From Arion vulgaris (taxonomy: Eukaryota > Mollusca > Gastropoda > Stylommatophora > Arionidae): a stretch of 64,000 nt of DNA. The notes below the pieces were generated by a model. That model ran no database searches. It was not told the DNA's origin and saw only the letters and a program-made list of their open reading frames with translations. The position numbers and the translations under genes were made by a program. Within the stretch, counting starts at the first letter, position 1. Every line of letters starts with the position of its first letter. Location: NCBI GenBank assembly GCA_020796225.1, contig CM036762.1:15767786-15831785 (forward strand), read 5' to 3'. Below are positions 55,371 through 64,000 of this stretch, piece by piece.

Positions 55371-55679
55371 TTTTATTTATTTTTATTTGATTAAATTCTC
55401 ATTTTTCCACCAGAACTTTTCTTAAAACTATGATTGGTTGATCTGTATGGACCAATTGATTTGTATTGATCCCAACCCAGTCGTTACATTATATCCACAC
55501 TAAAAGATAATAAAACCTCTTGGTGATTAGATTGTCCATGTTTGGTTGCAAGATCTTGTTCGCTCATATTCACTGATGTATTTATATAGATGTTGTTAAC
55601 ATGTTTTTCCAGTTTGTTAAATGAATTCTTTATTTTATTTTTCTGTTCTTGTGTCGTACTTATATTTGGTTATTTGTCG
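55371..55679. other. Unannotated stretch
   Basis: No feature recognised. Confidence 0.5.
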
Positions 55680-55796
55680 CAGGTTTGGCTAGAGGGTCTC
55701 TGTGACTAGCAGGTTTGGCTAGACTAGGGGGTCTCTGTGACTAGCAGGTTTGGCTAGACTAGGAGGTCTCTGTGACTAGCAGGTTTGGCTAGACTA
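55680..55796. repeat. 35-bp tandem repeat derived from a SINE-E 5' end
   Basis: Units of AGGTTTGGCTAGACTAGGGG plus GTCTCTGTGACTAGC. GGGTCTCTGTG is the first part of SINE-E, which starts in place of the next unit at 55797. The array thus spans and amplifies the element's 5' junction. Confidence 0.85.
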
Positions 55797-56050
55797 GGGG
55801 GTCTCTGTGGCTAAGTGGTTAAACCCTTGCCTTTGCGAGTCGAAGATCGTATGTTCGAATCCGGACCGCGCCGTTCTGTTCACGAGTGCATTTTTCCCAG
55901 AGACTCTAGGATTGTTGTCGATGCTATGGGTTTCGTGCTTTGTGCAATACTCTCGGCAGTTGGCGTGCCATTTCTCCAGGCAGGGACCGAGCCTTATGGG
56001 GTAAAACAAGGTGCAATGAAATAAATCCTTCGGCTTTTAATCCCCTTTTT
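55797..56050 (+). mobile_element. SINE-E copy
   Basis: GGGGTCTCTGTGGCTAAGTG, B-box region TGTTCGAATCC, GTTCTGTTCACGAGTGCA, ending AATAAATCCTTCGGCTTTTA. Full length. Confidence 0.9.
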
Positions 56051-56317
56051 GACTAGAGATTTCAACACACGGCTGTAAGAGCTACATTCGTTAATCAATT
56101 TCACACACGCTGTAGAACTCATCGGTTAATCAGACAAGATATATTTCAATGCACGGCTGTATGTTAAGATAGAAGGAACTAATATGTTTCTATCATTTGT
56201 TAACAGAAAAAAAGATGGACTCGGTGATGCCACACAGTCTCTATTCAAGTGAGTGCTACTTTTGTTCTTGTTAGAACGTATCAGCAGATGATTAGTGTTG
56301 TTGGGGAGAGTTTCATC

Positions 56318-56795
56318 TCTATTCCACTCTCTATTATTACCACTCTCTATTACATTATTACCACTCTTATTACCACTCTCTATTATTACCACTCTATTTT
56401 ACACTTTTTATTACCACTCTCTATTATTACCACTCTCATTATAATACTTATTATAACACTTTATTAATAACCACTCTATTATAATCACATTGTTATAACC
56501 ACTCTCTTATTAATAACCACTCTCATTATAATCACATTGTATTATAACCACTCTCTTTATTAATAACCACTCTCTATTATAATCACATTGTATTATAACC
56601 ACTCTCTTTATTAATAACCACTCTCTATTATAATCAAAATGCTATTATAACCACACTCTATTATAACCACACTTTATTATAACCACACTTTATTATAACC
56701 ACGCTCAGTTTATAATCACTCTCTATTATAACCACTTCATATTATAAAAACCCCTTATTATAACCACACTCTATTATAACCTTCCTCTATTATTA
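56318..56795. repeat. Degenerate AT-rich tandem repeat
   Basis: Variants of CCACTCTCTATTATAA and TATTATTACCACTCT, not uniform in period (15 to 40 bases). Confidence 0.85.
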
Positions 56796-56965
56796 AATAC
56801 GTACAATATTCCAATGATTGTCACAATTTAATAATTAATACTTTCCCAATGATTGTCACAATTAATAATTACAACATTCCAATGATTGTCACAATTGAAT
56901 AATTACAACATTCCAATGATTGTCACAATTGAATAATTACAACATGATTGTCACAATTGAATGAA
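56796..56965. repeat. About 34-bp minisatellite, 4-5 copies
   Basis: Unit CATTCCAATGATTGTCACAA plus TTGAATAATTACAA. It lies directly upstream of the candidate exon and would be intronic. Confidence 0.9.
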
Positions 56966-57002
56966 TCTCACGCTGTGTAATTACCATTTCTTGTTATTTC
57001 AG

Positions 57003-57663
57003 GTTTATCATGGGCAGTGATGAATGTCCACGAACCATACCAACATTGTTATCAGAGAAAAGTGCAGCCACAAGTGGATGTGAGCACAGACATGATCATC
57101 TAATAGACAGTAGCAGGACAACAAAGTCCTACCAGGACTCTTACAGTCATAGGGGTTCAAGGTCCTCATTGGAAGTCGACGTTAGAAAATCCCAAGGAGG
57201 TAGTATATTCGGGGATAAATCCTCTTCCGGTGGTAGTTTAGGGGAGGATGAGACCTCGTCAGCAGGTAGCCTGGCTGGAGATGAGACATCTTCAGGAGGT
57301 AGTCTTGTTGGAGATGAGTCCTTATCAGGAGTTAGTTTTGTTGGAGATGAGACTTCATCGGGAGGTAGCCTGCTAAGGGATGAAACCTCATCATTAGGTA
57401 GTCTGGCGGGGGAGGAGGAGACCTCCACAGAATCATTAGAATCATCTTCTTCCCGTCCTAGAGGTAGCAAGGCTTTGTTATCATCATCAACATCATCATC
57501 ACTGCAAGCAACAATATATATGATTCTTCAGAAGCTTCCATTACTTTCTAGCCTGGTTGGTGGTGTGAAGGAGCAGCTGCGACCAGTTCTAAGATCGTTT
57601 GAGCAATTACCTCGGCACAAATGTTGTCATCATAATCACAGCTGCATCTCATATGTATTGAAG
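57003..57663 (+). CDS. Candidate host exon with 11-residue repeats, unknown product
   Basis: The exon is bounded by a good acceptor (TTCTTGTTATTTCAG) and a consensus donor (AAG then GTATGTATG). From ATG at 57010 the frame is open for exactly 218 codons to the donor, giving a phase-0 junction; the frame is also open upstream to the acceptor, so the true start may be in an earlier exon. Residues 63-139 are seven 11-residue repeats of the form GGSLVGDETSS, acidic and Ser/Gly-rich. Residues 141-164 are Ser-rich. The C-terminal 54 residues are mixed and leucine-rich (ATIYMILQKLPLLSSLVGGV, EQLRPVLRSFEQLP) and end in a Cys/His cluster, HKCCHHNHSC. I recognise no family. The repeat DNA units vary at codon third positions, as expected if protein sequence is kept. 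Confidence 0.55.
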
Positions 57664-57763
57664 GTATGTATGTCTTGAAGATTATCATCATTTTTCATTT
57701 GAGAATCATCTTCATCACACATCAGCCATGTCCATAATTGTTACGATCTCCTCCCAAGCATGT
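57664..57763. other. Putative intron start, duplicated downstream
   Basis: TCTTGAAGATTATCATCATT, CATTTGAGAATCATCTTCAT and CCATAATTGTTACGATCTCC match 58828-58925 in order with about one change in six. This indicates a local duplication including intron sequence. Confidence 0.6.
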
Positions 57764-57776
57764 ATCTCAGTTTGTT

Positions 57777-57987
57777 GCCCGTCTGCCCAGCGTGTTAGTA
57801 GCGTGTTGGACTACGGGTGACTATCCTCTGTGTGTGCGGGTTCAATTCCGCGGGATGGCAGAAAAGCCACAGATTCCCCAGATTTACGGTGTTCGCGGCA
57901 CCGAACCGAAGGGTTACGATGTCCATGGCACCGAGCCGAAGAGCTGAAAAGCTCAAGTGCTTCTGGATCGGAAAAAATAATTAAAAA
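57777..57987 (+). mobile_element. SINE-G copy, exact 13-bp TSD
   Basis: Full SINE-G. ATCTCAGTTTGTT at 57764-57776 and 57988-58000. It would lie in the intron after the candidate exon. Confidence 0.95.
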
Positions 57988-58256
57988 ATCTCAGTTTGTT
58001 TGGACTAATAACTCCCGTGGAAATTATGTGTCTGTCGTGTATGTCTTGGAAAGTTTCTTATGTATGAGTTTATATGTTATATCTGGTGTCTTGAAAAGTT
58101 TCTTATGTATGAGTTTATATGTTATATCTGGTGTCTTGAAAAGTTTCTAATGTATGAGTTTATATGTTATACTTGTCTGAAAAGTTTCTTATGTTGATTA
58201 TATGTTATATCTGTGTCTTTAAAGTTTCTATGTATGAGTTTATATTTATATCTGGT

Positions 58257-58421
58257 GTTGCTGAAATCGGATGCATGTGTCCTAAACGTGTAGAAGTCTT
58301 ATGCGTTTAAGGGCCTACCAAACCAATGTGCAACGTATACACGTTCTTGACAAAGATCAAACATATCACAAAAAGTGATTAAAATTGATTGTAAAGAATG
58401 AACGCAAAGAAGAAGAAGGAG
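58257..58421 (+). mobile_element. SINE-A, 5'-truncated at the core boundary
   Basis: Starts TTGCTGAAATCGGATGCATG, the same truncation point as at 9.2 and 11.8 kb. GAA tail. Confidence 0.9.
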
Positions 58422-58455
58422 ACATCTGATGTCTTGAAAAGTATGTTATGTTATG

Positions 58456-58797
58456 CGATCTACGTCATGGCACATTGGGCATTCCCATTCGTGCTCTGTC
58501 CTCCGCTGCAGCAGCCATCCCAAAGTCCATTTTGCTCACAGTACCCATGAGAAGTTGATTACTATATCTTCTCTCTCTACCACGAAGACGACACTGTCTG
58601 GCATGTCCAAACTTAACGCCTAATTCTGAACTCGTTCCAGTGTCTAAGACCCGCCCATGTCACACAATTGAGAGCGTACCACATTGATGATATCGGCTCT
58701 GGCCATACTTCTGCCCACTTGACTCGGGACATTGTTTGCAAGAGAGTCAGCACGCTCGTTTCCCCGCACTCCAGCATGTCCAGGCGTGTACAGTTTC
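58456..58797 (-). pseudogene. LINE-N RNase H end and C-terminal tail
   Basis: The minus strand reads TPGHAGVRGNERADSLANNV (the 'HxGxxGNExAD' RNase H signature), then SMARADIINVVRSQLCDMGG. In shifted frames a GHARQCRLRGRE block and LMGTVSKMDFGMAAAAEDRA follow. RNase H in LINEs removes RNA from the hybrid. Stops make this copy non-functional. The 40.4-kb copy shares the tail. Confidence 0.8.
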
Positions 58798-58974
58798 TTA
58801 TGTATGAGTTTATATGTTATATCTGGTGTCTTGAAACTTATTTTCATTGTTCATTTGAGAATCATATTCATCGGACATGTTCATAATTGCCCCGATCTCC
58901 TTTCATTCATGTATTTCACTTTGTGTGGACAAATAACGAATAAATATTGTCAATACTGAAGTATGACATTCGCT

Positions 58975-59132
58975 AGGGTAGAGAGGAAAATACCATCAAT
59001 ATCTCCATCGACAAACAGAAAAAACAAATCAAAGACTTTACATACCTAGGGAGCATTTTTTCAACAAATGGAAGAATAACTAACGGAAGTCCAACATAGA
59101 TGCAACAAAGCATATCAAAAGTATGCTGCAAA
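58975..59132 (+). pseudogene. LINE RT C-terminal fragment
   Basis: INISIDKQKKQIKDFTYLGS and IFSTNGRITNGSPT, the 'F.YLGS' block after the RT palm. It joins abruptly to a truncated SINE-H. Confidence 0.65.
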
Positions 59133-59336
59133 GCGCTGCCGGGCAAAATTCATTAGAAAAATTAATAACTAACAGTTGTACAGAATATTTTTACCACCTT
59201 CTAAATCACATCGGGGACTGTCGCCGGTACACTGCCACTGAGATCTTCATGTGTAAGAAAGAGGTCGAAGCACACATGGTTACTCACCGAAGTGCAATGA
59301 TGATGGTCCTATCAATCAATCAATCAATCAATTAAT
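59133..59336 (+). mobile_element. SINE-H copy 3, 5'-truncated
   Basis: Starts at GCAAAGCGCTGCCGGGCAAA and ends with ATCAATCAATCAATCAATTA. 3' half only. Confidence 0.85.
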
Positions 59337-59490
59337 CTGTTGTAAGTCAGACTGTTTCATGTTCTGTTCTGTCTTTCACTGCCTCCTTACATTTTGTGCG
59401 TTCTATTTTATGTAAGCTTTATATATCATTTTATTAACCACGCACTATGTTATGAAACCTTTTCCCCAGTTTGATATTCTGCTTTCCTTC

Positions 59491-59750
59491 GCCGAGTGGT
59501 TACCGGGGCCCAAATTGGGGTGTAAAGAATGGAATCACTGTTACCTGCCACGCATGTCGTAAGAGGCGACTAAGGAGGTTTGGATGAAATCGGATGCATG
59601 TGTCCTAAACGTGTAGAATTATATCCATTTAGGGGCCTACCAAACCAATGTGCAACGTATACACGTTCTTGGCAAAGACCAAACCTATCACAAAGAGTGA
59701 TTAAAATTGGTGGTAAAGAACGAACGTGAAGAAGAAGAAGAAAGAAGAAG
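59491..59750 (+). mobile_element. SINE-A copy
   Basis: CGCCGAGTGGTTACCGGGGC to a long GAA tail. ATATTCTGCT before and ATATCTGCT after are a likely diverged TSD. Confidence 0.9.
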
Positions 59751-59827
59751 ATATCTGCTCCAGAACATGTTTTGTTCTATCATAATAAAGTCTACCTGGT
59801 TCCTATTCATCTTTCTCATCATTCTAG

Positions 59828-60376
59828 ATGATGAGTGATGAGAAACCCATGGACTGCTAAAATGACAAATGTGGAGGTGTTGAATGAGATCAAGACACAG
59901 AGAAAGCTTATTATCAATATAAGAAAGAGGCAGTCATCATTTTCGGGCATGTGATGAGAAAGGGATGCTTTTTTGATCCAGAAGCACTTGAGCTTCCAGC
60001 TCTTCGGCTCGATGCCATGGACATCATAACCCTTCGGTTCGGTGCCACGAGCACAGTAAATCTGGATAACCTGTGGCTTTTTCTGCCAGCCCGCGGAATT
60101 GAACCCGTACTCACAGAGGGCTTATCACCCACCGTCCAACGCGCTACGAACACGCCATGCAGGCGGGCAGAAAGGAAGGCTTTGAACACATTTTAACAAC
60201 TGGTAAAATCGAGGGAAGACGAGGCAGAGGAAGACAGAGATATAACATTGTGGATAGCCTGACGTTATGGCACTGAAGAGCGTCAACATCTGAGATGATA
60301 GCAAACACCAGATATTTCTGGAGATCTATGATCGCCTACGCCAGCCGGCACGGCACCTGATGCTGATGATGACGAT
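59828..60376 (+). pseudogene. LINE-T C-terminal region, split by SINE-G
   Basis: Before the SINE, LNEIKTQRKLIINIRKRQSS and (after one frame change) FGHVMRKG. After it, GFEHILTTGKIEGRRGRGRQ and RYNIVDSLTLWH, then EMIANTRYFWRSMIAYASRH and GT with stops. Ends GGCACCTGATGCTGATGATG, like LINE-Q, so both belong to elements with GAT-type 3' ends. Confidence 0.8.
59967..60168 (-). mobile_element. SINE-G copy in LINE-T
   Basis: Minus-strand SINE-G. GAGAAAGGGATG before and CAGAAAGGAAGG after suggest a diverged TSD of 7-10 bases. Confidence 0.9.
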
Positions 60377-60578
60377 TCATCTCTCTCTCTCTCTTGGACA
60401 TTACCATGTTTATAGTTTCTGAAATTCTTGTTTTAAAATGTGTTGCAGATCATCATATTATTTGACTTCTCAGAATTGTATAAGTCGTATCTCCTCTCTC
60501 ATTCTTTAATCCTTGCCTTGTATTGTCCTGCAATGTTTTTATGTTTGCCTTTCCTCACTTTTTGCATTTATGTCTTCC

Positions 60579-60733
60579 CAGGGGCGGCTCGTCATTAAGG
60601 GCCAGTGGGGCCCGGTCCCACAAATAATCGAAAGGGGGAATAACTTCCCGGAATAGTAAATACTAAAAAACCATGATTTTTCCAAAAATTTGTGTCTGGC
60701 CCCACCAAGAAAAATTACCAAGAGCCGCCACTG
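60579..60733 (+). mobile_element. hAT-type MITE, copy 3
   Basis: 155 bp from CAGGGGCGGCTCGTCATTAA to CAAGAGCCGCCACTG. Flanks TGTCTTCC (60571-60578) and TGTCTCCC (60734-60741) match 7 of 8. Inner ends GGGCCAGTGGGG and GTCTGGCCCCACC also pair imperfectly. Confidence 0.85.
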
Positions 60734-60789
60734 TGTCTCCCACACATATATATATAATATATATATATATTAATTTTTTTCCTCTCGAC

Positions 60790-61315
60790 CGCCGTTTATA
60801 CGTTACATAGGGCCTGCAAGTACTTTCTCCATACAGCTCTGTCCTGGACAACTCACTCATTCTCTTCCATATAGTTAAGTTCTCTCTCGCGATCACCGCC
60901 TAGACCGATGTACCATTACCTCCCCATAAATTCTATTCTTGTGGAAATCTGATTCATGCAGCCTTAGCGTTGGTGTGTTTTACGTCACATCTTCAGCAAC
61001 ATTTAGAGCTTACGTCAATCCCTTCAGCAAATTTGAGCTTACGTCACATCTTCAGCAACATTTAGAGCTTACGTCACATCTTCAGCAACATTTAGAGGTC
61101 TGGTATTTATCCTTCGGCGATGTGTTCTGTTTCACCCAGCGTTTACTCGGTTCCTCCGTTAGTAGCCATCTAGTGTTTACGGTGGAGGTAACCTAATCGC
61201 CTCTTACGACATGGGGGCAGGTAACATGGTTCTATTCTTTACACCCCAATTTGGGCCCGGTAACCACTCGGGCGAATTAAGTTTGATATTTCTTGCCTCT
61301 CTCAGCAAAATTAAT
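60790..61315 (-). pseudogene. LINE-U 3' end split by SINE-C
   Basis: 60790-60880 carries GGGCCTGCAAGTACTTTCTC and GTCCTGGACAACTCACTC; 61284-61315 continues TTGATATTTCTTGCCTCTCT. The inserted SINE-C has a short TSD TTAAGTT at 60875-60881 and 61277-61283. Confidence 0.7.
60882..61274 (-). mobile_element. SINE-C copy with internal tandem amplification
   Basis: Head and module complement at 61198-61274, SINE-C body and TCTCTCTCGCGATCACCGCC end. Positions 60981-61096 hold four copies of a 30-bp segment (ACGTCACATCTTCAGCAACA plus TTTAGAGCTT) that occurs once in the 15.2-kb copy. Confidence 0.85.
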
Positions 61316-61854
61316 GTCTCCCATATTTATTAGTATATCTGTTGAATTGACTAACTTAAGCATAAATTATGAATCATAGTAGATGGGATTATATACATAT
61401 TTGAATGTATAAACTATACCCTTTCCTTCACTCTCAGAGTGTCTAACTATCCCATCTTTCTGTTATCACTTTCCCGCTATGTACACGCCCCTGCACCTGT
61501 TTCTACAAGTGTTATCTTCACGACCTCTGACCCAGAGCCAACTATAAACTTATCTAGAGTTGGTTCTGGTCTGACCTCACATTTGTCATCCATCCCTACT
61601 GACCAGAAGATACTTGATTTCTCCTTCCACATTTCTCCTTCTCCTTTCAAGCAAACCACATTAAGAAAGAAAGAAAAATACCACACAAACATGTGCGCAT
61701 ACCCGCACACATTCTATGTTATTGTTTACCATTTATTACAATTAAGTGTGGCAGCCACACAAATGAAACAGGTAAATCAGGTTTGCAATTTGTTAGGTCA
61801 ATTCTGAGAGCTGTCTGTTAGTTTGAAATTCACATTTCTCCCAACAAAACACTA

Positions 61855-61899
<45 letters not shown>

Positions 61900-62304
61900 T
61901 CTCTCATGCCATTTCTTCTTCTGCTCACGTCTATTACATTCTCGTCTGTTGTGTTTTCACTTAGTTGAGACTAGACTCGAAATAAAGCGGTTATCACGCG
62001 GTGAACTAATGTGCATTCAACCTGGCAGTTTGGAGCAATCTGACCAGGCGATAATGATTGACAGTTTCGTTGCTTTCTTAAACGATTTGAAGAACTTTAG
62101 TTATCAATATGAGCTGCGCGTGATGTACTGGTTTGTTAAATGTCTCCCCCTCTCGCTCTTTCACACTTTCATTCCTCCTGTTATTTTCTTGCCGTCTGTC
62201 ACTCTCACTTCCTTTTACTGTATATTTCTCTTTCCTCCCTCATTCTCATTTCCTTTCTTCATCATTGTGTACCGTGTAACACAATATATATTTATGGGAA
62301 TCAG
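61316..62304. other. Unannotated stretch with a CT run
   Basis: CT microsatellite at 61856-61900. A 120-codon frame at 61439-61807 and a 164-codon frame at 61823-62317 exist. The middle of the latter (ETRLEIKRLSRGELMCIQPG, then DSFVAFLNDLKNFSYQYELR) is not low-complexity, but lacks a convincing donor. Confidence 0.35.
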
Positions 62305-62640
62305 TTTGAAGAGATAGAGGACACAGCAAACTGGGAACATCTTGTCAGGAACAGATCACAGACTAGTAACAGACTCAGAGTTCTGGTCAGAGAACAAGTG
62401 AAACCAGACTCATAGACAACTACCTCACTGATTTCCGGTACAGTGGGATACAAAGCAAAAGGTCGGCCACGGAAAAGGTGGACCTCAGAGATAACAGAAG
62501 CGACGAAAGACACTGTTTATGAAGCGCACACAACAGCCCGTTCTAGAAATCTCTTCTTACCCTGAAGCTGTGAGGCAAATCAGGACTTGAGAAAAGAAAG
62601 AAAGACAATGTGCATAGGAGAGGCTCGCTCCATGTGTCTC
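62305..62640 (+). pseudogene. LINE-X C-terminal tail
   Basis: EDTANWEHLVRNRSQTSNRL and, in the next frame, GTVGYKAKGRPRKRWTSEIT followed by EATKDTVYEAHTTARSR. The GRPRKRW motif is typical of the end of LINE polyproteins. Stops and frame changes present. Confidence 0.6.
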
Positions 62641-62946
62641 CTTTTTCGACCTGACGCTGAAAGACAAAACATGATTAGAGAATATATAGATAGATAGATA
62701 AAACGTGTCAGAAAACATGAAAAACTGATAGAAAAAAACTCAACCCTGAGCGTTACGCTACACTCGATCTATTGTTTCTCTAAAACTAACATTTAGACGG
62801 GCATTATTATCATCATCATCATCAAGTGTTCACTTTCAAAAGCTGACTTAACTATAGAAATGAACGAATCACTTTTCATTAATCTTCGTTCTCTAATGTA
62901 ATCTCTCTCTCTCTGTTTGTCTTAGATTGAGGCAAGTTTCAATAAG
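62641..62946. other. Unannotated stretch
   Basis: No feature recognised. Short TAGA and CAT microsatellites. Confidence 0.5.
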
Positions 62947-63080
62947 TTTGTATTCAATCTAAATACGTATATCGTCTAATCTCTCTCAGATATGTTGTGT
63001 TTAGGAGGTAGGTCTGACATAACAATTGATAGTTTTTGCTGTGTAAATGCAGTAAGTGAGAAGGCGTACCTTATTAACAT
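62947..63080. repeat. Direct repeat, left copy (pair at 63871)
   Basis: AGTTTGTATTCAATCTAAAT, ATATGTTGTGTTTAGGAGGT and CAATTGATAGTTT recur in order at 63871-64000. Separation about 925 bases. Confidence 0.9.
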
Positions 63081-63440
63081 TCTATAGCTAAGTTGAAATT
63101 GTAATCAAGTACCACCAAGAAAGATCGGATCTCGAGGGTGTGGCGTCAGTTGTCAGGCGTATACAAGGCGCTGAACAATGTCATAGAAGTATCACAGGAT
63201 AAGGGCGGGGGAGAGGGTGATTGTTCAAGTATATTATTGATAATGTAGCTTAGCTTGTTGGAGGTTTTCAGGGCGATTAGTGGGGTAAGGAAGATCCTGC
63301 TATGTGTGGTGTTGAGTTTAGTGTGGGGGAGAGGAATGAAGATGTATATTTATGTGTGTGTGTTATTATGTTGCGTTTGATGTGGAGAAAGTAATGAAAG
63401 AAAAGATGTACGCTTGAGTGTGTGTGTGTGTGTGTATCTC
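63081..63440. other. Unannotated stretch
   Basis: No feature recognised. GT-rich near 63350-63440. Confidence 0.5.
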
Positions 63441-63840
63441 ACAGAGGAAATGGAGCAATAGAACCACCGACTGCAATATAAACGGAATTGAAGAAGCTGA
63501 CAGGCTAGCTAAAGAAGGAGGACGACTGCCGCAGACCGATCACGAGATCAACAACGAGGAGGCCAAAACAACCATCGGTTGGAAGTACAAAGAAAAGTTG
63601 CTATATTCCGCCACTGTACCGGCCATAACAGGCTTCGGGCCCACATGTTCAACACATTTTTAATTGGCACAACTAGCCTGTACCACTGTGAAAAGGCGGA
63701 CATGACGGCATACTGCAAGACTGATAGTTGTTGATGAAACCTGACCCGATAACACAGAGTTTCGCGAGAAGCTGTACGGAGGAACGGAGTCCCTAAAAAC
63801 AACAGTACAGTTCATGAAAACGTTTGGTTCATCGGTCTAG
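63441..63840 (+). pseudogene. LINE-R-type RNase H end and tail
   Basis: CNINGIEEADRLAKEGGRLP and HEINNEEAKTTIGWKYKEKL (end of RNase H). In later frames a KADMTAYCKTDSC-like remnant of the zinc-knuckle and EKLYGGTESLKTTVQFMKTF with a stop. Links RNase H to the LINE-R type C-terminus. Frame-broken. Confidence 0.7.
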
Positions 63841-63870
63841 GCGGGATCGAGCATTGAGAGGCAGAGTTCA

Positions 63871-64000
63871 AAAGTTTGTATTCAATCTAAATACGTATAT
63901 CGTCTAACTCTTCAGATATGTTGTGTTTAGGAGGTAGGTCTGATCATAACAATTGATAGTTTCTGTGTGTAAAATGCAAGTGAGAAGGCGTATTGATAAC
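63871..64000. repeat. Direct repeat, right copy, cut by window end
   Basis: Same sequence as 62947-63080 with small indels (TCTAACTCTTCAGATATG, TGATCATAACAATTGATAG). Continues out of the window. Confidence 0.9.

Larger units (their letters stand above)
58025..58838. repeat. 45-bp minisatellite split by SINE-A and LINE-N
   Basis: Unit AGTTTCTTATGTATGAGTTT plus ATATGTTATATCTGGTGTCT and TGAAA. About five units at 58040-58256, a fragment near 58428, and one more at 58790-58838 after the LINE-N piece. Confidence 0.9.

Noticed and set aside
61823..62317. 164-codon frame with a non-repetitive middle
   Set aside because: It begins in a CT microsatellite, ends in pyrimidine-rich sequence and has no good donor. 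Possible but unsupported as an exon.
62947..64000. LTRs of a retrovirus-like element
   Set aside because: The direct repeats are about 130 bp with no visible TG...CA ends, primer-binding site or gag/pol between them.

Overview
This window is eukaryotic, and it looks like repeat-dense animal DNA. It has no operons, no ribosome-binding sites and no long conserved open reading frame. Instead it holds many copies of short retrotransposons (SINEs), broken LINE retrotransposons, three copies of a hAT-type MITE and about thirty minisatellite or microsatellite arrays. The mixture of tRNA-headed and modular SINEs with RTE-like and RNase-H-type LINEs suggests an invertebrate, perhaps a mollusc. That assignment is inference from repeat style and is not certain.

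Family names used here are local labels. SINE-A, -B, -C and -J share a 5' head and/or a central core; A and B end in a GAA tail, C and J in a GA tail. SINE-D, -E, -F, -G and -H have tRNA-like heads with visible B boxes; G ends in poly(A), H in a CAAT-type tail. LINE-Q is RTE/BovB-like and ends in GAT repeats. LINE-R has a zinc-knuckle tail and a GAA tail, and related copies show an RNase H end. LINE-N, S, T, U, V, W and X are recognised only from C-terminal or RT fragments.

Layout. 0-18 kb: LINE and SINE debris, short minisatellites, a possible exon at 10.84-11.0 kb and a MITE at 12.87 kb. 18.1-20.4 kb: a 32-bp minisatellite of about 71 units. 20.5-27 kb: SINEs, LINE-R and LINE-U tails, and a 29-bp array at 24.1-24.7 kb. 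27.0-29.2 kb: a 20-bp purine-rich array of about 108 units. 29.7-36.6 kb: SINE-H, LINE-Q, a 1.3-kb GAA-tailed retroelement inserted inside a SINE-B (33.43-34.73 kb), a MITE and a long AT run. 36.8-42.6 kb: SINEs, an inverted LINE-V and two LINE-Q pieces. 42.9-49.1 kb: a 20-bp array, nested LINEs, the best LINE-Q copy with intact RT catalytic motifs, and an inverted LINE-S. 49.5-56.9 kb: trinucleotide, 23-bp and 47-bp arrays with SINEs at their edges. 57.0-57.7 kb: the best host exon candidate, with seven 11-residue repeats and consensus splice sites. 58-64 kb: more SINE/LINE nesting, the third MITE and a direct repeat running into the window end.

The most interesting signal is the relationship between elements. 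The 3' end of a LINE-R relative at position 139-158 carries the same 20 bases as the 3' end of SINE-A. GAA tails are also shared by SINE-B, LINE-R and the 1.3-kb element. The SINEs look like shuffled modules around a common core, and many insertions keep readable target-site duplications (TSDs) that give an order of events.
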